From contig JAVZNR010000006.1 in the NCBI GenBank assembly GCA_038882715.1, positions 1 to 64,000 on the forward strand: 64,000 nucleotides of DNA, read 5' to 3'. The translations under genes and the position numbers were made by a program. Positions 17,025 through 25,155 of this stretch are shown piece after piece. Source of the DNA: Candidatus Bathyarchaeia archaeon (GTDB lineage: Archaea; Thermoproteota; Bathyarchaeia; Bathyarchaeales; DTEX01). Positions within the stretch are counted from its first letter, which is position 1; every line of letters begins with the position of its first letter. Under the pieces are notes generated by a model. The model was given only the letters and a program-made list of their open reading frames with translations, was not told the DNA's origin and made no database searches.

Positions 17025-18203
17025 ATGGGTAAGGTGACGGGGTTAACTGGCAACGAGGCAATAGCTTACGCCGTTAAACAGTGCAACGTTGATGTTGTGG
17101 CAGCCTACCCAATTACGCCACAGACCATAATGGTTGAAGTGATAAGCGAATACGTTTACAACGGCGAAATCGACGCGGAATACGTGTGCGTTGAATCAGA
17201 GCACTCCGCCCTATCCGCGTGCATCGGTGCAAGCCTAACTGGCGCAAGAGTTTTCACGGCAACAGCGAGCCAAGGCTTAGCCCTAATGCACGAGATTCTT
17301 TATGTTGCTTCTGGCTTAAGGTGCCCTATAGTTATGGGCGTCGCAAACAGGGCGCTTTCAGCGCCGCTTAATATTCATGGCGACCACTCTGATATGATGG
17401 GGTCTAGAGACTGCGGTTGGATACAGATATATGCTGAGAGCCCTCAGGAGGCGTATGACTGGATTATTCAGGCGTTTAAGATAGCAGAGGATCACAGGGT
17501 GCTGCTTCCAGTAAGTGTAAATATTGACGGGTTCATACTTTCCCATTCGATGGAGAGGGTTGAGATTCTAGAGGATGGAGATGTCTCCAAATTTCTTCCA
17601 CCTAGGAAACCATTTATAACTATTGATCCAACTAAGCCAATAACTGTTGGGGCGCTATGCCTTCCAGACTACTATTTCGAAGTAAAGTTCCAGCAAATAC
17701 AAGCCTTAAAAGAATCTTTTAATGTTATACGTGAAGTTAACGCGGAGTATGAGACTTTAGCTGAAAGAAAGTATGGTTTCCTAGAAACTTATGCTATGGA
17801 CGATGCTGAAGCCGCGATAATATGTCTTGGAAGCACGGCTGGAACAGCTAAAGCCGTTGCAATGGATCTTAGAAGCAAAGGGAAAAAGGTTGGCGTAATA
17901 AAGCCGTGGGTTTACAGGCCGTTTCCGGAAGAAGAGTTAATTAAGGCTGTTGGAGACGTTAAGGCCATAGCTGTCCTCGATAGAGCGTGCAGTTTCGGCG
18001 CGCCTTTCAACGCACTGTGCAGCGATATTATAGCGACGCTTTATCGCCATGGGAAAGATTTAAGGGTCTTCAACTGCCTATATGGTTTGGGTGGAAGGGA
18101 CATTACGCCAAACGATTTAAAAATCATTTTTGAAGAGGCGCTCGAGGTTGCCAAGACTGGGAAAGTAAAAGAATATGTAAAGTATGTGGGGGTGAGGGAG
18201 TAG
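17025..18203 (+). CDS. porA: Pyruvate:ferredoxin oxidoreductase, alpha subunit
   Basis: A 392-residue alpha subunit. The N-terminal domain carries GNEAIAYAVKQ and AAYPITPQTIM, the family signature near the thiamine pyrophosphate site, and VESEHSALSACIGASLTGAR follows. The transketolase C-terminal-like domain occupies roughly residues 250-385. GAGGAGAGGTGA sits just before the ATG. It is followed after one base by porB. Sequence alone does not fully exclude another 2-oxoacid as substrate, but the size and order fit pyruvate. Confidence 0.92.
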   Translation: MGKVTGLTGNEAIAYAVKQCNVDVVAAYPITPQTIMVEVISEYVYNGEIDAEYVCVESEHSALSACIGASLTGARVFTATASQGLALMHEILYVASGLRCPIVMGVANRALSAPLNIHGDHSDMMGSRDCGWIQIYAESPQEAYDWIIQAFKIAEDHRVLLPVSVNIDGFILSHSMERVEILEDGDVSKFLPPRKPFITIDPTKPITVGALCLPDYYFEVKFQQIQALKESFNVIREVNAEYETLAERKYGFLETYAMDDAEAAIICLGSTAGTAKAVAMDLRSKGKKVGVIKPWVYRPFPEEELIKAVGDVKAIAVLDRACSFGAPFNALCSDIIATLYRHGKDLRVFNCLYGLGGRDITPNDLKIIFEEALEVAKTGKVKEYVKYVGVRE

Positions 18204-18204
18204 A

Positions 18205-19128
18205 ATGGTTAGGCTTCAGGATTTGCCCGTTGAGGAATTGTTCACGTCCGGCCACAGGCTGTGTGCCGGATGCGGTGCCGGAACAGTGATGAGGATGACT
18301 ATGAAGGCTCTTCGCGGACCAACGGTTGTGGTGAACGCTACTGGCTGCGTTGAGGTTGCATCAACAATATATCCGTACACCTCTTGGAAGGTTTCATGGG
18401 TTCATATCGCTTTCGAGAACGCTGCCGCAGTTGCCTCGGGGATTGAGGCGGCTTACAAGGTTTTAAGGCGGAAAGGTTTATGGGATAAGTATGTCGATGT
18501 CATCGCTATAGCCGGCGACGGCGGAACATTTGATATCGGTATTCAAGCGCTTTCAGGCGCACTTGAGAGGGGACATGACTTCCTATACATATGCTATGAT
18601 AATGAGGCTTACATGAACACGGGGATACAGCGCTCCGGCGCAACCCCTCATGGCGCAGCTACAACTACAAGCCCAGCTGGCAGAAAGATTCCGGGTAAGC
18701 CGGAATTCAAGAAGGATTTGATTGGAATATGTGTGGCCCATGGAATTGAGTACGCGGCAACGGCTTCTCCAGCCTACTGGAACGATTACATAACGAAGGT
18801 TCGGAAAGCCTTGGAGGTTGATGGCCCGGCGGTCATACATGTCTTCGCTCCGTGTCCAACAGGTATGAGGTTTGACCCATCTAAAAGCATTGAGGTCGCT
18901 AGGTTAGCTGTCCAAACCCGGTATTGGCCAGTATATGAGGTTGAGAGAGGCAAGTATAAACTTAACATTAAGGTTCCGCAGCCGAAGCCGCTGTTAGAGT
19001 TCCTGAAAATGCAGGGGAGATTCACGCATTTATTCCAGCCGGAAGCCCAGCGTGAGCTTGAGGCGCTGCAAATGTGGGTTGAAGAGAACTGGAAGAGAAT
19101 AGCGACGCTTTGCGGTGAAAAAACTTAA
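18205..19128 (+). CDS. porB: Pyruvate:ferredoxin oxidoreductase, beta subunit
   Basis: A 307-residue TPP-binding subunit. GHRLCAGCGAGTVMR and further cysteines supply ligands of the proximal [4Fe-4S] cluster; the TPP motif runs from AGDGGTFDIGIQALSGA to the YDNEAYMNTGIQRSG segment; and the cofactor-proximal SGATPHGAATTTSPAG is the standard beta-subunit sequence. It closes the porGDAB operon and ends close to the convergent amidohydrolase gene. Confidence 0.92.
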   Translation: MVRLQDLPVEELFTSGHRLCAGCGAGTVMRMTMKALRGPTVVVNATGCVEVASTIYPYTSWKVSWVHIAFENAAAVASGIEAAYKVLRRKGLWDKYVDVIAIAGDGGTFDIGIQALSGALERGHDFLYICYDNEAYMNTGIQRSGATPHGAATTTSPAGRKIPGKPEFKKDLIGICVAHGIEYAATASPAYWNDYITKVRKALEVDGPAVIHVFAPCPTGMRFDPSKSIEVARLAVQTRYWPVYEVERGKYKLNIKVPQPKPLLEFLKMQGRFTHLFQPEAQRELEALQMWVEENWKRIATLCGEKT

Positions 19129-19149
19129 ACATCTATTAGTGTCCTTTAA

Positions 19150-20520
19150 CTATCCCCTTTTATGAAAACCACTTTTCTTTATGCATTTCCAAGCCAAGTC
19201 TTTTATGGGGTCTTTTCGGCTTAGCAAATCGTAAGCGGTTTTCTCAGCCTTATCCATGACCTCATTTTCATCCACGCTTATCACGCGCCTTTCATCCATA
19301 ACTACTTTTCCGTCAATGATGACGGTACTGACGTCGCTTCCACGCGCCGAATAGACAAGCGCCGCATAAACGTCGTGTAGCGGAGCTAAATGAGGCTTAC
19401 TGAAGTCTATCAATATTATGTCGGCTCTCCTGCCGACCTCAATTGAACCGATCAAGTCGCCTAGACATAGGGCCTTAGCACCATCCCTTGTAGCCATCTC
19501 AACAACCTTTCTAGCCGGCAGAACACGCGGGTCTCCGTACCTAGATTTCTGAAGTAACGCAGCGATCTTCATGGTGTCAAACATATCTAGAATGTTGTTG
19601 CTGGCAGGCCCATCAGTTCCAAGCCCAACAGTTACCCCGGCATCCAAAAGGTCTTTAATTCTAGGCGCCCCTGAAGACAGCTTCATGTTGGATACTGGAT
19701 TGTAAACGGCTTTAACATCATGTTTAGCCATAAGCATAATGTCTGCATCTGAGAGATGGATGCAGTGAGCCGCCAACAAGTTGGGTCTGAGGAGACCTAG
19801 CTCACTTAACAGTTCAACCTCGCTTTTGCCGAAAGTCTCCCTTATCTTGGCGGACTCGCTCTCCGATTCCGCTAGATGTATATGTATGCCAATATTAAGG
19901 GCGCTCGCTTTCTCGCCAACCTGCCTAAGTAATTTTGGGCTGCAGGAATATAATGCATGAGGCCCAAGCATAACAAATATCCTACTATTTGCGCTTCGAT
20001 CATATTTTCTAGCGATCCTCACGGCTTCTTTGAGAAGGATTTCACCGAGCAGTCCACCCCCAGCATCGATTATTCCAGGCGATAGGACGCATCTCATTCC
20101 AGTCTCCTCAACGGCTTTTGCAACCATATCCTCATGGAAGTACATGTCTGAAAAACAAGTTGTTCCACTCTTAATCATTTCAACACAGCTGAGGAGCGAA
20201 CCATAGTAGATGTCTTCAGGCTTAAGCCTTGATTCAAGCGGCCATATGGTTTCCCTCAACCAAGAATTTAGATCCTTGTCTTCCGCAACCCCCCTGAAAA
20301 GCGACATCGCTGCATGGGTGTGGCAGTTAATTAGGCCGGGCATAGCGATCTTTTTGCTTCCATCGAGGAAAACATCGGCCTCGAATGTCGGGGCCTCAGA
20401 TGTCTTTCCAACATAGGTTATCAAGCCATCTTTTATGGCGATTAGCCCCTGCTTTATTAAATCCGCTGTTCTATTCATCGTCACTATCATGCAATTACGT
20501 ATAACTATATCAGCCCTCAT
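19150..20520 (-). CDS. Amidohydrolase, TrzF/MtaD-like (S-adenosylhomocysteine/methylthioadenosine/cytosine deaminase group)
   Basis: About 456 residues from the preferred ATG at 20520 (MRADIVIRNCMIVTMN); a longer form from 20595 adds 25 residues without family resemblance. The metal site is visible: INCHTHAAMSLFRG, HIHLAESESE, AAHCIHLSDAD and GTDGPASNNILD. Together these are characteristic of the MtaD/DadD group, which deaminates 5'-deoxyadenosine, methylthioadenosine or S-adenosylhomocysteine. It would recycle by-products of SAM chemistry, sensible in a genome rich in radical SAM proteins and methyltransferases. It is convergent with porB. Confidence 0.85.
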   Translation of the reverse strand: MRADIVIRNCMIVTMNRTADLIKQGLIAIKDGLITYVGKTSEAPTFEADVFLDGSKKIAMPGLINCHTHAAMSLFRGVAEDKDLNSWLRETIWPLESRLKPEDIYYGSLLSCVEMIKSGTTCFSDMYFHEDMVAKAVEETGMRCVLSPGIIDAGGGLLGEILLKEAVRIARKYDRSANSRIFVMLGPHALYSCSPKLLRQVGEKASALNIGIHIHLAESESESAKIRETFGKSEVELLSELGLLRPNLLAAHCIHLSDADIMLMAKHDVKAVYNPVSNMKLSSGAPRIKDLLDAGVTVGLGTDGPASNNILDMFDTMKIAALLQKSRYGDPRVLPARKVVEMATRDGAKALCLGDLIGSIEVGRRADIILIDFSKPHLAPLHDVYAALVYSARGSDVSTVIIDGKVVMDERRVISVDENEVMDKAEKTAYDLLSRKDPIKDLAWKCIKKSGFHKRG

Positions 20521-20689
20521 ATGGAAATGCACCTTACAAACAAATTTTATGTATCTTTGAGGCATAATATCTGGCTTTAGGTTTAGGTAAGGCATCCCCC
20601 ACTCAGCCGAAAAGCGAGGTTTCCTAAATTCTTAAATACTCCAAAAATACGTAAAATATATAGGGCTGTGAGGGGTCAAGATATACATA

Positions 20690-20998
20690 ATGGTGGATAT
20701 TTGCTCGATATGCGGGCTTCCAAAAGATATATGTGTTTGTGGAGAGATCCATAAAGAGCAGCAGAAGATTAAGATCCGGCTGGAAACAAGGAAATTTCGG
20801 AAAGCAATGACGTTGATTGAGGGCTTAGACAGCAAAGACATAGATCTTAGCCGTTTAGCGCAAAAAATGAAAACTCACTGCGCATGTGGCGGCACAGCTA
20901 AGAATGGGCAAATAATGCTGCAGGGAGATCAGAGGGAGAAGGTTTATCAGCTGCTAATTCAGATGGGTTATCCGAAAGAGAATATTGAAGTGCAGTAA
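20690..20998 (+). CDS. Translation initiation factor aIF1 (SUI1)
   Basis: A 102-residue SUI1-domain protein. The N-terminal CSICGLPKDICVCGE is the four-Cys zinc element seen in many archaeal aIF1s, and the core includes MKTHCACGGTAKNGQIMLQGDQREKV with the conserved Gly-Gly loop. It works on the small ribosomal subunit in start-codon selection. It is followed three bases later by a zinc-ribbon gene in the same direction. Confidence 0.92.
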   Translation: MVDICSICGLPKDICVCGEIHKEQQKIKIRLETRKFRKAMTLIEGLDSKDIDLSRLAQKMKTHCACGGTAKNGQIMLQGDQREKVYQLLIQMGYPKENIEVQ

Positions 20999-21001
20999 AT
21001 T

Positions 21002-21220
21002 ATGGAGAAAATTAGAGCCCTCAACAGAATACTTTATAGCATTGGGCTACACCCTCCGCGCGCCGGAAATAGGATTCTAGTCTGCCCTAGATGCGGGAGC
21101 AAAAACATAAAGCTATCCAGTAGGTTTGATGCTTGGCTGATGCCTAAAAGATATGTTTGCGAAGACTGCGGCTACATTGGGCCGATAGTTTTGGAAATCG
21201 ATGTAGAAGAGCAGCAATGA
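21002..21220 (+). CDS. Small zinc-ribbon protein
   Basis: A 72-residue protein with one C4 zinc ribbon: CPRCGSKNIKL and CEDCGYIG. The acidic C-terminus follows a hydrophobic strand (GPIVLEIDVEEQ). The start is 3 bases after the aIF1 stop, so the two share a transcript. Archaeal genomes often carry such short ribbons next to translation or transcription genes. I cannot name a precise role. Confidence 0.7.
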   Translation: MEKIRALNRILYSIGLHPPRAGNRILVCPRCGSKNIKLSSRFDAWLMPKRYVCEDCGYIGPIVLEIDVEEQQ

Positions 21221-21236
21221 AGAAGGATCTCTAGAA

Positions 21237-22184
21237 CTAGTCAGGTATCTCTAAATGTAGCTGCTTCTTTAAAGTCTTATAGCGATTTCTAACCGTGACT
21301 TCGGTTACGCCAGCGGCGTCAGCTATCTCCTTCTGAGTCTTTTTCTCCCCAGATAAGTAGGCTGCGATATAGATCGCTGCCGCAGCCAAACCTATAGGGT
21401 CTTTACCGGCTGAAATATGCTTTCTTTTCGCTTCGTTCAGTATTTTCAGTGCTGTTGTTTGCACATGGCCTGAAACGCTGGCTTTTTCAGCTATCTTCGG
21501 TATGTATATGGTTGGGTCAGCTATCGGCATTGCTAAGTTAAGCTCACGTAGAAGTAGCCTATAGCATCTGGCAACATCTTTTCTTCCAACTAGGCTAGCC
21601 TCAGATATCTCCCTAAGGTTTCTTGGTGTGCCAGTTAATCTGCATGCAGCATAGAGGGAGGCTGCCGCTATAGCCGCTATTGATCTGCCTCTGACCAGCC
21701 CTTGATCTAGAGCTTTGCGATATATTACAGCGGCTTTCTCTTTGACTGAAGATGGGATAGCGAGTTTATCTGATAGCCTATCGATTTCAGTCATAGCTTG
21801 AGCTAGATTCCTATCAATTGATGAGTGAACCCTTGACCTTATCTGCCACTTCCTTAACCGCCACATCTGCAGCCTAACGTTCAAAGGAAGTTTCCGACCT
21901 AATGCGTCGCGATTAATCTTATCGATCGCGGTGGATAATCCCTTATCATGAACCGAGAAGGACGTTGGTATGCCAACTCGGCTACGGCTCTCCTTCTCCT
22001 CTTGCGTGAAAGCCCTCCATTCAGGGCCTTTATCCATAATGGACTCCTGGATAACTAAACCGCAATTACTACAAATAATCTCGCCAGTGTCAGGGTCACT
22101 AATAAGATTAGTGCTACCGCATTCAGGACACTTATCTACCACAACCATCTGCACGGGTCTTACCTCAACATTTTCTTCCTCCAT
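21237..22184 (-). CDS. tfb: Transcription initiation factor TFB
   Basis: A 315-residue TFIIB homologue. The N-terminal zinc ribbon is CPECGSTNLISDP...CSNCG (residues ~19-41), the B-finger region follows (GPEWRAFTQEEKESRSRVG), then two cyclin folds (about 125-210 and 220-310). The last helix-turn-helix (QKEIADAAGVTEVTVRNRYK) contacts the BRE upstream of the TATA box. It recruits RNA polymerase to the TBP-promoter complex. The upstream non-coding stretch is unusually long. Confidence 0.95.
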   Translation of the reverse strand: MEEENVEVRPVQMVVVDKCPECGSTNLISDPDTGEIICSNCGLVIQESIMDKGPEWRAFTQEEKESRSRVGIPTSFSVHDKGLSTAIDKINRDALGRKLPLNVRLQMWRLRKWQIRSRVHSSIDRNLAQAMTEIDRLSDKLAIPSSVKEKAAVIYRKALDQGLVRGRSIAAIAAASLYAACRLTGTPRNLREISEASLVGRKDVARCYRLLLRELNLAMPIADPTIYIPKIAEKASVSGHVQTTALKILNEAKRKHISAGKDPIGLAAAAIYIAAYLSGEKKTQKEIADAAGVTEVTVRNRYKTLKKQLHLEIPD

Positions 22185-22593
22185 ACCTCACCCTCCTATC
22201 CACCATATGAGGAAACCTAGCTTACACGGGAAACCTCACAAAAACGATTCCTCATAATGATCTCGGAATCGATTAGATCATCAGCCCGTAAAAACTTTTA
22301 AAGAGCAGTTTAACTATATAAGCCTTTTGTCCTTCAAAACATTTATTTAAGCCCGGATTCTATAATATTACTTTAACACTTCATGTAGAAAACATAGAAA
22401 ATATTAAAAATCATCCATTTACATTCTTATAAATTTATCAATTTTCTCCCTGCCTCTTATTTCCGCTAATTTTAAGCCTAAAATCAGGCTGAAAGCGCTC
22501 CGCAGATTAACGTCGCTGAAACTGAATCCAATAAAAGATAAATAGTCGCTATAGAAATTTATTAGTTACAGAACTATTTTATGGGGTGGTTCA
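22185..22593. other. 409-bp A/T-rich intergenic region between divergent tfb and ferredoxin genes
   Basis: No gene is supportable here. It must hold the promoters of tfb (minus) and of the ferredoxin-AOR operon (plus). TATA-like candidates are the minus-strand GCTTATATAGTTA near 22311-22323 and an A/T-rich box near 22550-22560. A 7-bp inverted repeat at 22245-22271 is listed separately. The rest is A/T-rich without repeats I could detect. Confidence 0.5.
22245..22271. promoter_or_regulatory. Inverted repeat in the tfb leader
   Basis: CGATTCC and GGAATCG form perfect 7-bp arms separated by 13 bases, about 60-90 bases upstream of the tfb start codon and downstream of its candidate TATA boxes. 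It could be an operator or a leader hairpin. No regulator is identified. Confidence 0.3.
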
Positions 22594-23121
22594 ATGAGCG
22601 AAACTAACCTAATTTGGATTTACAGGGATTATCAACGCTGTAGCGGCTGCAGAAGATGCGAAGTAGTCTGCTCAATTAAGCATGAAGGGAAAATATGGCC
22701 TGAAGCGTCAAGAGTCAGGGTTTTCATGCTTATTCCGGGAATAGAGGTGCCTCATCTATGCTCCCAATGCCACGATTATCCGTGCGTTGAAGCTTGCCCA
22801 GTCGGAGCCTTATCGGCGAGCAAAGAGACCGGTGCTGTTCTAGTTGACAGGGAGAAATGTATTGCTTGTGGCCGATGCATCGACGCTTGCCCCGGCAAGA
22901 TTCCATATATTCATCCAACTGATAATTACGCCGTTATATGCGACCTATGCGGTGGAGATCCGGAGTGCGTTAAAGCCTGCAGCGAGGGCGGCTGGAACGC
23001 GTTACAGCTCGTTAGGGGGTCTGCTGGCTATAACGCTAAACTATATGCGAGAACCCCGGAAGAGATAACTAGGGATTTAGCTAGAGTCATATATGGTGAG
23101 GAGATAGCGGAGGAGATTTGA
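22594..23121 (+). CDS. Polyferredoxin electron-transfer subunit paired with AOR
   Basis: A 175-residue iron-sulfur protein with cysteine groups for four [4Fe-4S] clusters: CSGCRRCEVVC, CSQCHDYPCVEACP, CIACGRCIDACPG and CDLCGGDPECVKAC. This is the HycB/DmsB-like layout found next to tungsten aldehyde oxidoreductases. It ends one base before the AOR gene, so it is probably the dedicated electron-transfer partner, passing electrons from aldehyde oxidation to ferredoxin or a quinone-like carrier. GGGGTGG precedes the ATG. Confidence 0.9.
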   Translation: MSETNLIWIYRDYQRCSGCRRCEVVCSIKHEGKIWPEASRVRVFMLIPGIEVPHLCSQCHDYPCVEACPVGALSASKETGAVLVDREKCIACGRCIDACPGKIPYIHPTDNYAVICDLCGGDPECVKACSEGGWNALQLVRGSAGYNAKLYARTPEEITRDLARVIYGEEIAEEI

Positions 23122-23122
23122 G

Positions 23123-25000
23123 ATGAAGGGGTACGCTGGCAAGTTTCTCGAAGTCGACCTCTCTTCAGGAAACATAAGGGAGACTAGGATCAGCGAAGAT
23201 GTTCTCAGACAATATATAGGCGGAAGGGGGTTAGCGTCCAAAATCCTTTGGGATCGCCTCGGAAACAGATGGAGCGAGGTAGATCCATTAGGTCCAGAGA
23301 ATATTCTTCTGGTGCTCACTGGTCCGCTCACCGGCTTCGCTCCAGGAGGCAGGATCTGCGTTTCAGGCAAATCGCCGCAGAGTAACGGTATAGTCGGCTC
23401 AACAGTTGGAGGCGAGTTTCCAATAGACCTTAGGTGCGCTGGCTACGATGGGATAATATTCACCGGTAAATCTGAGAAGCCAGTTTATCTACTGATTAAG
23501 GATTCAGATATCGAGTTGAAGGATGCAAGCCACGTTTGGGGCAAGGGCGCAAAGGAAACAGTGTTAACTTTAGTTAAGGAGGCCAGAAAAGAATTTGAGA
23601 GTAGATATCGTGGCCGCGGCCTCTTAAAGGAGTCGTCGATGCTGTATATCGGTCCCGCTGGTGAAAGGCTATGTAGAGCCGCGGCGGTTCTAGCTAAGTG
23701 GTCGCATGCAGCCGGATATGGCGGTTATGGAGCGGTTATGGGATCAAAGGGGCTTAAGGCGATTTTAGCTAAGGGGACAGGGCCTCTTCCAGAAGTGCAT
23801 GACGCGGAGAAAACCATGGAGTGTATCAATAGGATCATTAAGGCTTCTCTCAGCGCGGAGTTCTTTAGGCGATGGGGCACTGGCTCCGGCGGCTACGCTG
23901 TCGGCGCAGAGACGAGCTCAGAGCCAATTATGAATTGGCAGGAAGAGTGGCATGACGAGAAGAGCTTCGGCGTCGACAAATTTGAGCCTTTCTGGGTTAA
24001 GAAGTTCTGGGGCGACTACGGTTGCGCCACAACATGCCTAAAGCTTGCTGTCATTAATTTTGGGCCGTTTAAAGGCTCTATAACCGATAACCCCGACTAT
24101 GAGAATCAGGCTTATCTTGGCCCGAACCTTGGCATATTTAAGCCTGAGGGAAACATTTATTTGACGGCGCTTATAGATGAGCTGGGCTTCTGCGGGATCC
24201 AAGCTGGCAACCTGCTGGCCTTCGCCGCCGAGCTTTATCAGAGGGGCATATTAACTAGGGAAGATTTAGGGGGCATAGAGCTTAATTGGGGTGACGCTAA
24301 GGCGTTCTCAGACCTGCTGAAAATGATTATTGAGCGAAGAGGCATAGGAGATGTTCTCGCCGAGGGAACATATAGGGCTGCGTTGAAGATCAGTAAGATG
24401 AAGGGCGTGGACGTTACGAAATATGCTGTAACATCTAAGGGCATAGCCATAGGCGCACACGGCATAAGGAGCGAAAAAGATTATCCACACTACGTGTCTT
24501 ATCCATGCTCAGTTCAGGGAGGAGACCACACTTCTGTCGCCTACATACCGCTGGACCATGGAAACAGCGAGCTTAATTCGATCCTATATGATTCGGGTGT
24601 CGTATGCTGGTTCAACTTCTTCAGCAAAGAGGCGCAAGAAGCATTATGGGGATTAATGGAGGCCGTCACAGGCTGGAAGATCACCCCGGATGAATGGTTT
24701 AACGTGATGTCCCGTAGGATACTGAATATCCAGAGGGCTGTGCTCCTTCTCGGAGGGCCGGATTTAAGGTGGGATCCGAGAATCCATGATGATGTCCCGC
24801 AGAGGTGGTATGAGCCGCTGAGTAGGGGTCCTTACAGCGGGAAAGCTGTGGATAAGACGAGAATAGAGGAGAGCGTGAAGGAGTACTATAGGGCTGCTGG
24901 ATGGGATGAGAGAGGCATACCGACAACCGAGGAGCTTAAACGTTTAGGATTAGACGACGTGGATAAAAAGCTGGAGGAAATTAGGCGGGCGCTCAGCTAA
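23123..25000 (+). CDS. Tungsten-type aldehyde:ferredoxin oxidoreductase
   Basis: A 625-residue AOR. The N-terminal domain opens GKFLEVDLSSGNIRE and YIGGRGLASKILWD, then GPLTGFAPGGRICVSGKSP; the C-terminal domain carries the DxxGxC-like EDLGG and GMRSEKDYP-type (here GIRSEKDYPHY) cofactor segments. Cluster cysteines include CATTCLKLA. The enzyme holds a tungstopterin and one [4Fe-4S] cluster and oxidises aldehydes to acids with ferredoxin. moaD-moaE at 40.9 kb would supply pterin assembly. It is second in an operon with the polyferredoxin. Confidence 0.92.
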   Translation: MKGYAGKFLEVDLSSGNIRETRISEDVLRQYIGGRGLASKILWDRLGNRWSEVDPLGPENILLVLTGPLTGFAPGGRICVSGKSPQSNGIVGSTVGGEFPIDLRCAGYDGIIFTGKSEKPVYLLIKDSDIELKDASHVWGKGAKETVLTLVKEARKEFESRYRGRGLLKESSMLYIGPAGERLCRAAAVLAKWSHAAGYGGYGAVMGSKGLKAILAKGTGPLPEVHDAEKTMECINRIIKASLSAEFFRRWGTGSGGYAVGAETSSEPIMNWQEEWHDEKSFGVDKFEPFWVKKFWGDYGCATTCLKLAVINFGPFKGSITDNPDYENQAYLGPNLGIFKPEGNIYLTALIDELGFCGIQAGNLLAFAAELYQRGILTREDLGGIELNWGDAKAFSDLLKMIIERRGIGDVLAEGTYRAALKISKMKGVDVTKYAVTSKGIAIGAHGIRSEKDYPHYVSYPCSVQGGDHTSVAYIPLDHGNSELNSILYDSGVVCWFNFFSKEAQEALWGLMEAVTGWKITPDEWFNVMSRRILNIQRAVLLLGGPDLRWDPRIHDDVPQRWYEPLSRGPYSGKAVDKTRIEESVKEYYRAAGWDERGIPTTEELKRLGLDDVDKKLEEIRRALS

Positions 25001-25155
25001 ATAACTATTTAAAACTCCTTTCTTTATCTTTTGTTTCATTTTTCACCAAAGAAAACCCCTCAACATTGTTTTTCTCGCGGAAACTTATGGATTCTACAAA
25101 ACATTTATGTGAGGTTCTATCCATTATTAAGTCAATTAGTTACCCCTGGTGCAAC